A DNA stretch of 64,000 bases from contig FR899625.1 of assembly GCA_000437435.1 (NCBI GenBank), positions 151,520 through 215,519 on the forward strand, in the 5' to 3' direction. The position numbers were made by a program, and so were the translations under genes. The notes under the pieces were generated by a model, which worked only from the letters and a program-made list of their open reading frames with translations, was not told where the DNA came from and did no database searches. This document shows positions 45,355 to 54,926 of the stretch, one piece after another; position 1 is the stretch's first letter; each line of letters starts with the position of its first letter. The DNA is from Clostridium sp. CAG:768 (lineage in GTDB: Bacteria; Cyanobacteriota; Vampirovibrionia; Gastranaerophilales; Gastranaerophilaceae).

Positions 45355-46227
45355 ATGGCTTTAAACTTTCAAGAACTAGTTTTTAATTTACAAAAATTTT
45401 GGTCAGATTACGGTTGTATAATTCAGCAACCTTATGATATTGAAAAAGGTGCTTCTACAATGAATCCTGCAACTTTTTTGCGTTCATTGGGACCTGAACC
45501 TTGGAATACTGCAATGATTGAACCTTGCAGAAGACCTACAGATGCAAGATATGGTGAAAATCCAAACAGACTTGGTCATTATTATCAATTTCAAGTTATC
45601 TTAAAACCATCTCCAGATAATGCTCAAGAACTTTATTTAAAAAGTTTAGAGGCTATGGGTATTGATTTAAAAGAGCATGATGTAAGATTTGTAGAAGATA
45701 ACTGGGAATCTCCAACATTAGGAGCTGCTGGTGTAGGTTGGGAAGTTTGGCTTGATGGTATGGAGATTACTCAGTTTACATATTTCCAACAAGTAGGCGG
45801 GGTAGAAGTTAAACCTGTTGCTTTGGAATTAACTTATGGTTTGGAAAGAATTGCAATGTATTTGCAAAACAAGGAATCCGTATATGATATTATGTGGAAT
45901 GATACGCTTAAATATGGCGAAATTTTCTTGCAAAATGAAATAGAACAATCAAAATATAATTTTGAAGTTAGCGATGCAAAAGCTTTGTTTACAATGTTTG
46001 ATTTGTATCAAAAAGAAGTTGATAATTGTATTAATGCAAAATTAGTTTTGCCTGCTTACGATTACGTTTTAAAATGTTCTCATACATTTAACCTTTTGGA
46101 TGCAAGAGGGGTAATCAGTAAAGACGAAAGAATCAATTTTATCAACAGAGTAAGGACAATGGCTTCTGCTGTTGCAAGATTATACGTAGCGCAAAGAGAA
46201 GAAATGGGATTCCCTCTTTGTAAATAA
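45355..46227 (+). CDS. glyQ: Glycyl-tRNA synthetase alpha subunit
   Basis: The 290-residue catalytic subunit of the tetrameric glycyl-tRNA synthetase has NFQELVFNLQKFWSDYGCII, class II motifs (PCRRPTDARYGENPNRLGHY, FQVILKPSP) and LTYGLERIAMYLQ. I prefer ATG 45355 because the family starts here; an ATG at 45343 would add four residues. A TATAAT-like sequence at 45339-45344 would put the transcript start close to the ATG. glyS is not adjacent, so the beta subunit is encoded elsewhere. The two permeases follow 14 bases downstream. Confidence 0.95.
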   Translation: MALNFQELVFNLQKFWSDYGCIIQQPYDIEKGASTMNPATFLRSLGPEPWNTAMIEPCRRPTDARYGENPNRLGHYYQFQVILKPSPDNAQELYLKSLEAMGIDLKEHDVRFVEDNWESPTLGAAGVGWEVWLDGMEITQFTYFQQVGGVEVKPVALELTYGLERIAMYLQNKESVYDIMWNDTLKYGEIFLQNEIEQSKYNFEVSDAKALFTMFDLYQKEVDNCINAKLVLPAYDYVLKCSHTFNLLDARGVISKDERINFINRVRTMASAVARLYVAQREEMGFPLCK

Positions 46228-46241
46228 TATAAGGAAAATAG

Positions 46242-47834
46242 ATGGCAGAAAAATTTCACCGTGCGACATTTACTCGCAACTTTTTAAAGACAATTACCAG
46301 GATTAAAAATCCTGATGAAATGCTTGCTGATGCAAAATCAGAAGGGTTAGAAAAAACTCTTGGAGTTTTTGATTTAATTATTTTAGGTGTAGGTGCAATT
46401 ATAGGATCAGGAATTTTTGCAGTTGTTGGTATTGCTGCAGCTGGTAGTGCAGATGGTTCTGCATTAGGAGCAGGTCCTGGATTAGTTGTTTCTATGATTA
46501 TTGCAGCTATTGCTTGTATATTTTCAGCGCTATGTTATTCAGAATTTGCGACAATGATACCTGTAGCAGGTGGTGCTTATACTTATACTTTTGCTACATT
46601 AGGAGAATTTGCTGCTTGGATGGTAGGTTGGGTTTTAATGCTTGAGTATGCAATTGGTTTTATCGCTGTTGCTTGCGCTTGGTCAAATCATTTTGTTCAG
46701 TTCTTAAGCGGGTTTGAAAAAGTTTTACCAGCTTGGATTGCTCATCCTCCAGTGTATTTAGTAAATGATGCTTTCAGCGCAGCTAAAATTGCTGCAGCAG
46801 ATTCATCTGTTCATATCCCAACATTGTTTGGAATACCAATTTGTATAAATTTACCTGCTATTTTAATAGTTCTTTTAATTACAATGATTTTGGTTAAAGG
46901 AACAAAAGATTCTACAAAAATGGCAGGGGTTATGGTATTTATAAAACTTGCAGTAATTGCATTGTTTGTAGTTGCAGGTGCATTTTTTGTAAAACCAGAA
47001 AATTGGACACCTTTTGCTCCTAATGGAGCTGCAGGTATTTTTGCAGGAGCATTTTTAATATTTTTTGCTTATATCGGATTTGATGCCCTTGCAACAGCTG
47101 CAGAGGAATGTAAGAATCCTCAAAAAGATTTGCCAATTGGTATTATTGGATCTTTAATAATTACAACAATTGTATATGTATCTGTTGCTCTAGTTTTAAC
47201 AGGTTTACAAGATACAAGTGTTGCTGTTCCTATGGGATTTTTAAAAGCGCCTATGGCATATTGTATGTCTTTATTTAATATGAATTGGGCAGCTGGATTG
47301 ATTTCAATAGGATCTTTAGCAGGTTTGACATCTGTATTGTTAGTATTAGAGATGGCTGCAACAAGAATTTTATATGCAATGAGTAGAGATCACTTTATTT
47401 CTCAAAGATTTCAAAAGTTGCATCCAAAATTCCACACTCCAGCTCTTTTGACTTGGACAGTTGGTTTGTTGGCTGTGCTTGGAATATTAACTTTAAATCT
47501 TGATGTGGCTGCAGAATTATGTAATTATGGAACATTCACATCTTTTATAATTGTATGTGTTGCAGTATTGATATTACGTAAGACAGATCCTGAAAGACCT
47601 CGACCTTTTAAGGTTCCATTTTCACCAGTTACACCAGCATTAGGTATTATTTGCTGTGGCGGGCTTATGATTTATAAATCAATGCAGCCATCTGGTTCAG
47701 CTTTATTATTCCCTGTTTGGTTAGGTGTAGGTGCTATAATTTATTTATTATATGGATTTGTAAGAAATAGACAAAACGAAAACAGAATCCATAATGAAAA
47801 AGTAGAACTTAAAAAACAAGAAATGATGAAATAA
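46242..47834 (+). CDS. APC-family amino acid permease (copy 1)
   Basis: A 530-residue transporter with about 12 hydrophobic segments. It resembles the cationic/branched amino acid transporters (YfnA/CAT type): FDLIILGVGAIIGSGIFAVVG (TM1 with the substrate-binding GxG), IPVAGGAYTYTFATLGEF, FFAYIGFDALATAAEE (TM6-like with FDA), and RILYAMSRD near TM8-9. It is 14 bases after glyQ and overlaps the next, related permease by one base (TAATG). Substrate is unknown. Confidence 0.9.
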   Translation: MAEKFHRATFTRNFLKTITRIKNPDEMLADAKSEGLEKTLGVFDLIILGVGAIIGSGIFAVVGIAAAGSADGSALGAGPGLVVSMIIAAIACIFSALCYSEFATMIPVAGGAYTYTFATLGEFAAWMVGWVLMLEYAIGFIAVACAWSNHFVQFLSGFEKVLPAWIAHPPVYLVNDAFSAAKIAAADSSVHIPTLFGIPICINLPAILIVLLITMILVKGTKDSTKMAGVMVFIKLAVIALFVVAGAFFVKPENWTPFAPNGAAGIFAGAFLIFFAYIGFDALATAAEECKNPQKDLPIGIIGSLIITTIVYVSVALVLTGLQDTSVAVPMGFLKAPMAYCMSLFNMNWAAGLISIGSLAGLTSVLLVLEMAATRILYAMSRDHFISQRFQKLHPKFHTPALLTWTVGLLAVLGILTLNLDVAAELCNYGTFTSFIIVCVAVLILRKTDPERPRPFKVPFSPVTPALGIICCGGLMIYKSMQPSGSALLFPVWLGVGAIIYLLYGFVRNRQNENRIHNEKVELKKQEMMK

Positions 47835-49387
47835 TGGAATTGAAAAATATATTATTAAACGCTTTAAAGAAAAAAAGCCCCGACGAATTAATAGCTGTGA
47901 GTAAAAAGTCTGAATTAAAAAAGACTTTGAATGTATTTGATTTGATTGTACTAGGTATTGGTGCAGTTGTCGGAACTGGTATTTTTACGATTATTGGGTC
48001 TGCAATACAAGGTGGTCCTGAAAGTGCTGGTGCTGGTCCTGCAATTATTATATCGATGGTTTTAGCAGCTATCGCATGTGTTTTTTCGGCATTATGTTAT
48101 TCCGAAATTGCAGCAATGATTCCAGTAGCTGGAAGTGCTTATACTTATACTTACGCTACTATGGGAGAGTTCATGGCTTGGATGGTCGGTTGGATATTGA
48201 TGTTAGAATATGCAATCGGAAATATTACAGTAGCTTGTGCTTGGACTGGGTATTTTGTTCAATTCTTAAAAGGATTTAAGCATATTTTGCCTGATTTTGT
48301 TGTAAATTTCCCATTATGGTTGAGAACTGATTATCGTTATATGTTTGCATATTGTGATAAATTTGGATTAGACCCTCATTCTCAAATGCCATATTTATTC
48401 GATAAAATCCCTGTTGCAATTAATTTACCTGCAATGGTAATTGTATTATTACTTACTATTTTGCTAATAAAGGGAGTCAAAGAGTCAACTAGGTTTGCAA
48501 GTATTATGGTTGGCGTAAATATGTTTATGATTTTATCATTTATAGTTGTTGGAGCATTTTATGTAAAACCTGAAAATTGGACACCATTTGCACCTAACGG
48601 TTTTGAAGGTGTATTTATGGGGGCATTTTTAATTTTCTTTGCATATATTGGGTTTGATGCTATTTCTACAACTGCAGAAGAAACTGAAAATCCTCAAAGA
48701 GATTTACCTATTGCGATTTTAGGAACTTTGATTATTTGCACTGTTTTGTATGTTGCAGTAGCATTAGTTTTGACAGGTAATGTTCCTTTAGGTCATATTG
48801 ATACTCAGGCTCCTATTGCACATGCAATGCGTGTAATCGGTAAAGATTGGTTTGCAGGTTTGATTTCAATAGGTGCTTTGTGCGCGTTAACATCTGTAAT
48901 TTTGATTTATCAATTAGGTACTACAAGAATTTTATATGCAATGAGTAGGGATAGATTTTTACCTAAATCATTGCGATTAATTCATAAAAAATACAGAACT
49001 CCGCATGTTTTAACTTGGATTTCAGGTATTGTTGTAATTGTATGTACATTGTTTATGGATTTAAATATTTCTGCGGAATTATGTAATTTCGGAACATTTA
49101 CATCTTTTATAATAATTTGTATCGCAGTATTAATATTACGAAAAACAGATCCAGATAGACCAAGACCATTTAAAGTTCCGTTTTCCCCGGTATTTCCTAT
49201 TTTAGGTATTATTACTTGTGGAGGTTTAATGGTATATTCTATGAAGTTTTTAACAACTTCATCATTATATTTCCCTCTTTGGTTATTAATGGGTGTTGCA
49301 ATTTATGCAGGTTATGGGTATAACCAAAAACGTTTGGAAGAAAAAGTTAAATTGCAAAGACAACCAAAGGCTAAAATTGAAGTTTAA
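47834..49387 (+). CDS. APC-family amino acid permease (copy 2)
   Basis: A 517-residue paralogue of the preceding permease, with the same landmarks: VFDLIVLGIGAVVGTGIFTI, IPVAGSAYTYTYATMGEF, IFFAYIGFDAISTTAEETENPQRDLP and RILYAMSRDRFLP. The two proteins share long near-identical stretches (RKTDPDRPRPFKVPFSPV), indicating a tandem duplication followed by divergence. The ATG overlaps the stop of copy 1, so they are translationally coupled. They may form paired or differently specific carriers. Confidence 0.9.
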   Translation: MELKNILLNALKKKSPDELIAVSKKSELKKTLNVFDLIVLGIGAVVGTGIFTIIGSAIQGGPESAGAGPAIIISMVLAAIACVFSALCYSEIAAMIPVAGSAYTYTYATMGEFMAWMVGWILMLEYAIGNITVACAWTGYFVQFLKGFKHILPDFVVNFPLWLRTDYRYMFAYCDKFGLDPHSQMPYLFDKIPVAINLPAMVIVLLLTILLIKGVKESTRFASIMVGVNMFMILSFIVVGAFYVKPENWTPFAPNGFEGVFMGAFLIFFAYIGFDAISTTAEETENPQRDLPIAILGTLIICTVLYVAVALVLTGNVPLGHIDTQAPIAHAMRVIGKDWFAGLISIGALCALTSVILIYQLGTTRILYAMSRDRFLPKSLRLIHKKYRTPHVLTWISGIVVIVCTLFMDLNISAELCNFGTFTSFIIICIAVLILRKTDPDRPRPFKVPFSPVFPILGIITCGGLMVYSMKFLTTSSLYFPLWLLMGVAIYAGYGYNQKRLEEKVKLQRQPKAKIEV

Positions 49388-49440
49388 TGTAAATGTTGTT
49401 ATAATTATTTATGTAATAAATTAAGAAAGGAGCAAGAAAA

Positions 49441-50372
49441 ATGAAAAGATTTAAAAATATCGGGGGGGGGGCAGTTTAATTGCTCCTCAAGCATTTGGTT
49501 TTACTATTGCTGAGTTATTAATAACAATGGGTATTATAGGGATAATAGCAGTTTTATTATTGCCTCGAGTATTTGATTCTATAGAAGAGAAACAATATGA
49601 TACCGCAAGAAAAGTAATATTGAAAAATATTGGGGATGCTGTCAAATTAGTTGCTTTAAACTCTGATATTCGTTCTGCAGAAAATTCAGAGGATTTTGTT
49701 GAAAATTATTTAAGTAAAGAGATAAAAATGTTAAAAACTTGCAGTAATGAAAATCTAAGAGAATGCGGAATTGAAACAGGAACAAATAAGATATTTACAG
49801 TTAATGAGCAAAGAGCGACAATGCCAATAACCATAAATGATTTGGCTCCTAATATGTCAAAAGGTACATATATAGACCCTTCAGAAAAGAGTTATGGCTT
49901 TGTTATGCCAAATGGGTATTCGTTTAACTTATTTTATAATAAAAGTTGTATAAGTGATAATAAGTCGTCAGCAATGTTTTTTCAAGACAGAATGTGTTTG
50001 AATGTTATATATGATATAAATGGGTTAAGTTCTCCAAATCAGATGGGAAAAGATATTGGGTTTGTTACAGTTCTTTATCCTAACAGTATTGAAATGCATA
50101 CAGTTGCGCCAAATGTTTATAAGGTAAATTCAAGTGACGCAAATTTTTATACAGCTCCTTCTATTTGTGCTAAACTAGGAGCAGAATATAAAGTCCCAGA
50201 GAAAGATGAATTAATGGCAATGTATTTTAATTTTAATTTGTTAAATTTGAATTCTGATTATCTTTCTTCTACATCTATTGATAATGAAACAAGTTGGGCT
50301 ATGGGGTCAAATAGTGGTTGGATAACACCTTATTTAAAAACTCGTGGAGCACGGTTACGTTGTGTAAAATGA
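49441..50372 (+). CDS. Type IV pilin/pseudopilin with poly-G tract in leader and DUF1566-like C-terminus (locus E, out of frame)
   Basis: ATG 49441 follows AAGAAAGGAGC. The leader MKRFKNI runs into ten G and stops two codons after the tract. With 8 or 11 G it reads SLIAPQAFGFTIAELLITMGIIGIIAVLLL, a prepilin signal (Glu at +5). The mature protein has YDINGLSSPNQMGKDIGF, and its last 60 residues (CAKLGAEYKVPEKDELMAMY, YLSSTSIDNETSWAMG, GARLRCVK) look like DUF1566/FISUMP-type domains. As written it is off. The 5' region is nearly identical to locus D. Confidence 0.82.
49462..49471 (+). repeat. G10 homopolymer in pilin leader E
   Basis: Ten G flanked by ATATC and CAGTTTAATTGC; in frame at 8 or 11. 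Confidence 0.9.
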
Positions 50373-50515
50373 GATTAAGTATAAGTAAATAAATATTAAA
50401 ATATTCTGTTGTACCTTGTATAAAAACCTTTAGCGTATATAATAAGTGTATAAATAACATAAATAAAGGGTTATGTATAAAAGGTTAATGTAAGAAAGGT
50501 TGTTATAGGGAGCAG

Positions 50516-51904
50516 ATGATAACATTAGACTATAAAAGGGTAGATGAAAAAATTATCGGTGAAGATAACGGGCTTAATTTAGAACAAGAATTCGAAAATT
50601 ATAAAGACAAAATAGCTAATATTATCGTTGATTTGAATAAGAGAAAAGACAAACTTGGACAATGGCTTCAGTGGATGAATCTGGGATATAATGAAGAAAC
50701 TCTTTGGTATGTAAAAGAGTATGCTGCTATGGTGCAAGGTCGTTTTGATAATATACTTGTATTAGGTATAGGAGGATCTGCATTAGGAGGATTAGCTGTT
50801 ACTGAAGCTTTGTTAAAACCTTTTTGGAATTTATTATCTCCAGAGCAAAGAGAAGGGCTTCCTAGAATTTTCTTTTTAGATAATATTGACCCTGATTATA
50901 TGGTAGGTCTTTTAAATGTTTTAGATTTAAAAAAGACTTTAGTTAATGTTATTACAAAATCTGGTTCTACTGCTGAGACTATGTCTCAATTTATGATTGT
51001 TAAAAATATTTTAGAACAAGAATTAGGTGATAATTACAGATATAATATTGTAGCTACAACAGATAAAAAAACAGGGATTTTACGTCAGATCGCTGAACAA
51101 GAAGGGTATAAAACTTTTGTAGTTCCAGATGATGTAGGTGGTAGATTTTCTGTATTTTCAGCAGTAGGTTTGTTACCATTTGCGCTTGTTGGTATTGATA
51201 TTGATGAGATTGTAAACGGTATCAAAGATATGGATTTAGCTTTAAAAAATACTGATATTAAAGAAAATATTGCTGCTCAAAATGCTTTAATTCATTATTT
51301 ATTAGACACTAAAAAGGGTAAAAATTTATCTGTTATGATGCCTTATTCTAGTAAATTGAAATATGTATCAGATTGGTATGTTCAGTTATGGGCAGAATCT
51401 TTAGGTAAAAATAAAGATAAAGAAGGTAATGCTGTTTGTGTTGGACCTACTCCAATTAAGGCATTAGGCGCTACTGATCAGCATTCTCAAATTCAGTTAT
51501 ACAATGAAGGTCCAAATAATAAGGTAATAAACTTTATAAGAGTTAAAAATTTTGATAATACTCTTGAAATTCCTAATATTTTCGAATATACAGGAATTGG
51601 TTATCTTGGAGGTAAGACGATTAATCAATTAATTAATGCAGAAGCTGATTCTACTCGTGTATCTTTAGCTGATTATAAACGTCCTACAATCTCAATATAT
51701 CTTGATAAAGTTGATGGATATAATGTTGCTCAACTCCTTTATATGCTAGAAGTTCAGACTGCAATTGCAGGTGAATTATATAATATTGATACGTTTAATC
51801 AACCAGGTGTAGAACAGGCAAAAAATTATACTTATGCATTAATGGGTAGAGCAGGATATGAAGAATCTGCTCAAGTATTACAAGCCAAATTAGCTTCTGT
51901 ATAG
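50516..51904 (+). CDS. pgi: Glucose-6-phosphate isomerase
   Basis: Pgi interconverts glucose-6-phosphate and fructose-6-phosphate. The 462-residue protein has LGIGGSALGGLAVTEAL, the TKSGSTAETMSQFM sugar-phosphate binding motif near residue 155, DVGGRFSVFSAVGLLP, the GATDQHSQIQLYNEGP block and the later active-site region. GGGAGCAG precedes ATG 50516. Three imperfect repeats of AAAGGTTnTGTA-like sequence sit in its upstream region. Its product fructose-6-phosphate is the substrate of GlmS, encoded near the window's end. Confidence 0.95.
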   Translation: MITLDYKRVDEKIIGEDNGLNLEQEFENYKDKIANIIVDLNKRKDKLGQWLQWMNLGYNEETLWYVKEYAAMVQGRFDNILVLGIGGSALGGLAVTEALLKPFWNLLSPEQREGLPRIFFLDNIDPDYMVGLLNVLDLKKTLVNVITKSGSTAETMSQFMIVKNILEQELGDNYRYNIVATTDKKTGILRQIAEQEGYKTFVVPDDVGGRFSVFSAVGLLPFALVGIDIDEIVNGIKDMDLALKNTDIKENIAAQNALIHYLLDTKKGKNLSVMMPYSSKLKYVSDWYVQLWAESLGKNKDKEGNAVCVGPTPIKALGATDQHSQIQLYNEGPNNKVINFIRVKNFDNTLEIPNIFEYTGIGYLGGKTINQLINAEADSTRVSLADYKRPTISIYLDKVDGYNVAQLLYMLEVQTAIAGELYNIDTFNQPGVEQAKNYTYALMGRAGYEESAQVLQAKLASV

Positions 51905-51956
51905 TTTAATATTTTTGTAATATTGAAAATTTTAATAAAATAATTATGTATTAATT

Positions 51957-52454
51957 ATGGGTATTTTAAAAAAAATCGTAGTCTTTTTCGTCCTTTTTGT
52001 AGGCTTATCAGTATCAGCTGAAACATTAAAAGCTGGTGTTTCAAAGATTGGTTCTGTTCCTAATTCCTTTTATGGAAATTGGCGCGTGTTAGCTAAAATT
52101 GATAAGCAGTCAGGAGATGTATATTTTAAACCAGTGACTGTCGATGTATGGAACTTATCTAGGAGTGGTGACGTCATAAATTTAAACAACCCGTTTACAG
52201 GAGCTAGTGCTTCTGTTAAACTTGATTATGTTGATGGAAATATTATTAGATTTTCAAAGACAGGGGAGTATGACGGTAACAAAAAATTAACGGATACTGT
52301 TGATTTAAAGCTTAACGGTGATACTTTCACGGGTGTTAATTATTTAACATTAGAAACTTTCTCAATTCATGATAAGTCATTGATTAAGAAAGATACTGCT
52401 GTATATATTTTAAAAGGCGAAAAAATATCAGGAAAAAGTATTACAGGAAAATGA
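51957..52454 (+). CDS. Exported hypothetical protein
   Basis: A 165-residue protein with a signal peptide (MGILKKIVVFFVLFVGLSVS, cleavage near AET) and a mature part with alternating hydrophobic and polar strands (GNWRVLAKIDKQSGDVYF, VDVWNLSRSGDVINLNNPFT, VDGNIIRFSKTGEYDG), suggesting a small beta-sandwich or lipocalin-like fold. No family is assigned. It is 9 bases before trxB on the same strand and may be co-transcribed. Confidence 0.82.
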   Translation: MGILKKIVVFFVLFVGLSVSAETLKAGVSKIGSVPNSFYGNWRVLAKIDKQSGDVYFKPVTVDVWNLSRSGDVINLNNPFTGASASVKLDYVDGNIIRFSKTGEYDGNKKLTDTVDLKLNGDTFTGVNYLTLETFSIHDKSLIKKDTAVYILKGEKISGKSITGK

Positions 52455-52463
52455 GGATAGGAA

Positions 52464-53399
52464 ATGGAGCAATTAAATTTTGATACAATTATTTTAGGTG
52501 GTGGACCTGCAGGATTGTCTGCTGCTATTTATGCTAGTCGTGGAGCTGTTTCTACTGCAATAGTTGATTTGAACATGTTAGGTGGACAGCCTTCAAATTA
52601 TTTGGAATTAGAAAATTATCCAGGTTTCCAAGTAATTGGTGGTTATGATTTAATGGAAAAATTTGAAGAACATGCAGATAAGTTTGGTGTAAAAAAATTC
52701 CCAATGCAGGAAATTCAAAGTGTTGATTTAAAAACTAAGACAATTGTGACTAATGAGTATGAATTTAAAGCAAAAACTATAATTATTGCAACCGGTGCTC
52801 AACCTATGAAATTAGGTGTTCCTGGAGAAAAAGAATTTGTCGGCAGAGGTGTTAGTTATTGTGCTGTATGTGATGGCGCATTTTATAAAAATAAAGTTGT
52901 CGCAGTTGTTGGTGGTGGCAATGCTGCTGTTGAAGAAGCTATGTATTTGACAAAATTTGCTGATAAAGTATATGTAATTCATAGACGAAATGAATTGCGT
53001 GCTGACAAAATTGTTCAAGAGCGAGCTTTTAAAAATGACAAAATTGAATTCATTTGGGATTCTGTCGTAAAAGAAATTAAAGGTGATAATCTTGTTAATA
53101 CTGCTGTTTTAGAAAATGTTAAAACTAAAGAGTCTTCAAATTTATCAGTAAATGGTGTGTTTCCTTATATTGGAATGACTCCAAATGTAGAAAATATTTC
53201 AGGACAATTACAGCAAGATGCAAGAGGTTTTATTGTAACAGATGAAACTATGGCGACTTCTGTTGAGGGAGTATTTGCAGTAGGTGATGTAAGAACAACT
53301 CCTTTAAGACAAGTTATAACAGCTGCTGCTGATGGTGCAATAGGTGCTGTGTATGCAGTAAAATATCTAGAATCTTTAAAAGAAGTTGTTGTTTCTTAA
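52464..53399 (+). CDS. trxB: Thioredoxin reductase
   Basis: A 311-residue flavoprotein that reduces thioredoxin with NADPH. Motifs in order: FAD-binding GGGPAGLSAAIYASR (N-terminus), GGQPSNYLELENYPG, the redox CAVC motif (SYCAVCDGAFYKNK, near residue 135), NADPH-binding GGGNAAVEEA, and the FAD-binding GVFAVGDVRTTPLRQV near the C-terminus. Length fits the low-molecular-weight family. A terminator follows. Confidence 0.96.
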   Translation: MEQLNFDTIILGGGPAGLSAAIYASRGAVSTAIVDLNMLGGQPSNYLELENYPGFQVIGGYDLMEKFEEHADKFGVKKFPMQEIQSVDLKTKTIVTNEYEFKAKTIIIATGAQPMKLGVPGEKEFVGRGVSYCAVCDGAFYKNKVVAVVGGGNAAVEEAMYLTKFADKVYVIHRRNELRADKIVQERAFKNDKIEFIWDSVVKEIKGDNLVNTAVLENVKTKESSNLSVNGVFPYIGMTPNVENISGQLQQDARGFIVTDETMATSVEGVFAVGDVRTTPLRQVITAAADGAIGAVYAVKYLESLKEVVVS

Positions 53400-53428
53400 T
53401 AAACAGAATTTGAATTATAAATAAGTTT

Positions 53429-53460
53429 AAAAAGGAAAAATTTTAAATTTTTCCTTTTTT
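53429..53460 (+). terminator. Intrinsic terminator after trxB
   Basis: AAAAAGGAAAAATT / AATTTTTCCTTTTT forms a long A/U-rich stem with a short loop and a terminal T-run, 30 bases past the trxB stop. Confidence 0.78.
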
Positions 53461-53507
53461 ATTAGCAAAAAAAAGTTGCCATTTGAGGCAACATTAAATA
53501 AACACGA

Positions 53508-53596
53508 GGATATTAAGAGAGAGAGTATAAAATAAACTTTTTTTCTTTAATCTTGTTCAAACTGTTTGAAGAACTTGATTAATCTTTTTAATATCC
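53508..53596. other. Nested inverted repeats in the trxB-pilT intergenic region
   Basis: In the 372-base gene-free stretch before pilT, outer arms GGATATTAA (53508-53516) and TTAATATCC (53588-53596) are perfectly complementary. An inner hairpin at 53547-53582 pairs TTAATC / GATTAA, GTTC / GAAC and AAAC / GTTT with small internal loops. A further hairpin GTTGCC / GGCAAC lies at 53475-53492. This could be a structured non-coding RNA or a leader of pilT. No known RNA family is recognised. Confidence 0.4.
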
Positions 53597-53771
53597 GATT
53601 ATTGATTTTTCCCTTTTGAAGTTTTAAATTTCCCTTACTCTTATATAAAGTAATTTTCTTTTTATGAATTTCCTTTTTTAATTAAAATATTAAGTTTTTG
53701 TTACATTAAATAAATTATTGTCATGTGTAAAAAAAAATGGTATAATTTTTTTTGAACTCGAAAGGATTACT

Positions 53772-54887
53772 ATGGCTGAAAATTACTCAAATTCTAAATT
53801 TAATATAATATCATTTTTGAAAAAAGCAGTTGCAGTTGGTGCATCTGATGTGCATTTACAAGTTGATGAACACCCTGCTATCAGAATTGATGGTAAAATT
53901 ACTAAGGTTGACATGCCTGTATTGACAGAAGATGATATTTCAATTGCTTATGATATTTTATTGCCAGTTCATTTTAAAGGGAAAGTAAATGCTGTATTTG
54001 ATTTAGATTTTGCGTATGAAATACATGGCGTTTCTCGTTTTAGGGTAAATTTAAGCAGGCAATTAGGTAAAAGTGCTTTAGTTATCAGAACTATTCCTTA
54101 TAATATTAAAAAAGTTTCAGAATTGATGCTACCTGAATCAATAGAACAGTTTGCCTCTTTAAATAATGGATTAGTATTAATTACTGGCCCTACTGGTTCA
54201 GGAAAATCTACTACTATAGCTTCTTTGATTGATTATATAAATATAAATTATCCAAAACATATTATTACAATTGAAGATCCAGTTGAGTTCATATTTACAA
54301 ATAAAAAATCTTTAGTTTCTCAGCGTCAAGTCTTAATTGATACTCCTTCTTTCCCAGATGGTATTAAATATGCTTTAAGACAAGACCCTGATGTTATATT
54401 TATTGGTGAAATTAGAGATAAAGAAACTGTTACAGCCGCATTAAAAGCTGCAGAAACTGGTCACCTTGTATTTGCGACAATACACACGAATGATGCTATT
54501 CAAACTGTTAACAGAATTGTAAATATGTATGAGCCTTCTGATAGAGAGTTTGTAAGAGGTCAATTAGCTTCTATTTTAAGAGGAACTGTATCTCAAAAAT
54601 TAATCCCAATTTCAAATGGCGCAGGGCGCCGTCCGGCATGTGAAGTTTTAGTTGTTACTCCAACCGTTAAAGATTTTATTGAAAAAGATAAATTGGAAGA
54701 AATTTATGAACTAGTTAAAAAAGGTTCTTTCAATAACATGATTACAATGAATACTTCATTGTATAGATTATATGAACAAGATTTAATTTCTGAAGATGTT
54801 GCAATGGCTTATTCAGACAATAAAAATGAATTGCAGCAAATGTTTAGAGGTGTATTCCACGGAACATTTGGCCCTTCAGGAAAATAA
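53772..54887 (+). CDS. pilT: Type IV pilus retraction ATPase PilT
   Basis: PilT drives pilus disassembly and twitching motility. The 371-residue protein has an N-terminal PAS-like domain with ASDVHLQVDEHPAIR, Walker A GPTGSGKST (about residue 137), the Asp box ITIEDPVEF, Walker B RQDPDVIFIGEIRD and the His box GHLVFATIHTND. ATG 53772 follows AAAGGATTAC; an upstream in-frame GTG-like start is not preferred. No other pilus assembly gene is in the window. It is the machine that would handle the pilins described here. Confidence 0.95.
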   Translation: MAENYSNSKFNIISFLKKAVAVGASDVHLQVDEHPAIRIDGKITKVDMPVLTEDDISIAYDILLPVHFKGKVNAVFDLDFAYEIHGVSRFRVNLSRQLGKSALVIRTIPYNIKKVSELMLPESIEQFASLNNGLVLITGPTGSGKSTTIASLIDYININYPKHIITIEDPVEFIFTNKKSLVSQRQVLIDTPSFPDGIKYALRQDPDVIFIGEIRDKETVTAALKAAETGHLVFATIHTNDAIQTVNRIVNMYEPSDREFVRGQLASILRGTVSQKLIPISNGAGRRPACEVLVVTPTVKDFIEKDKLEEIYELVKKGSFNNMITMNTSLYRLYEQDLISEDVAMAYSDNKNELQQMFRGVFHGTFGPSGK

Positions 54888-54926
54888 TCAGAATAAAAAA
54901 TTAAATAAAATATTAGAGATAGTTGT

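Noticed and set aside
45275..45390. Short open frame MKKARVSGVALFVQKSV upstream of glyQ
   Set aside because: It overlaps the real glyQ start in another frame, lacks a Shine-Dalgarno and has no conserved look.
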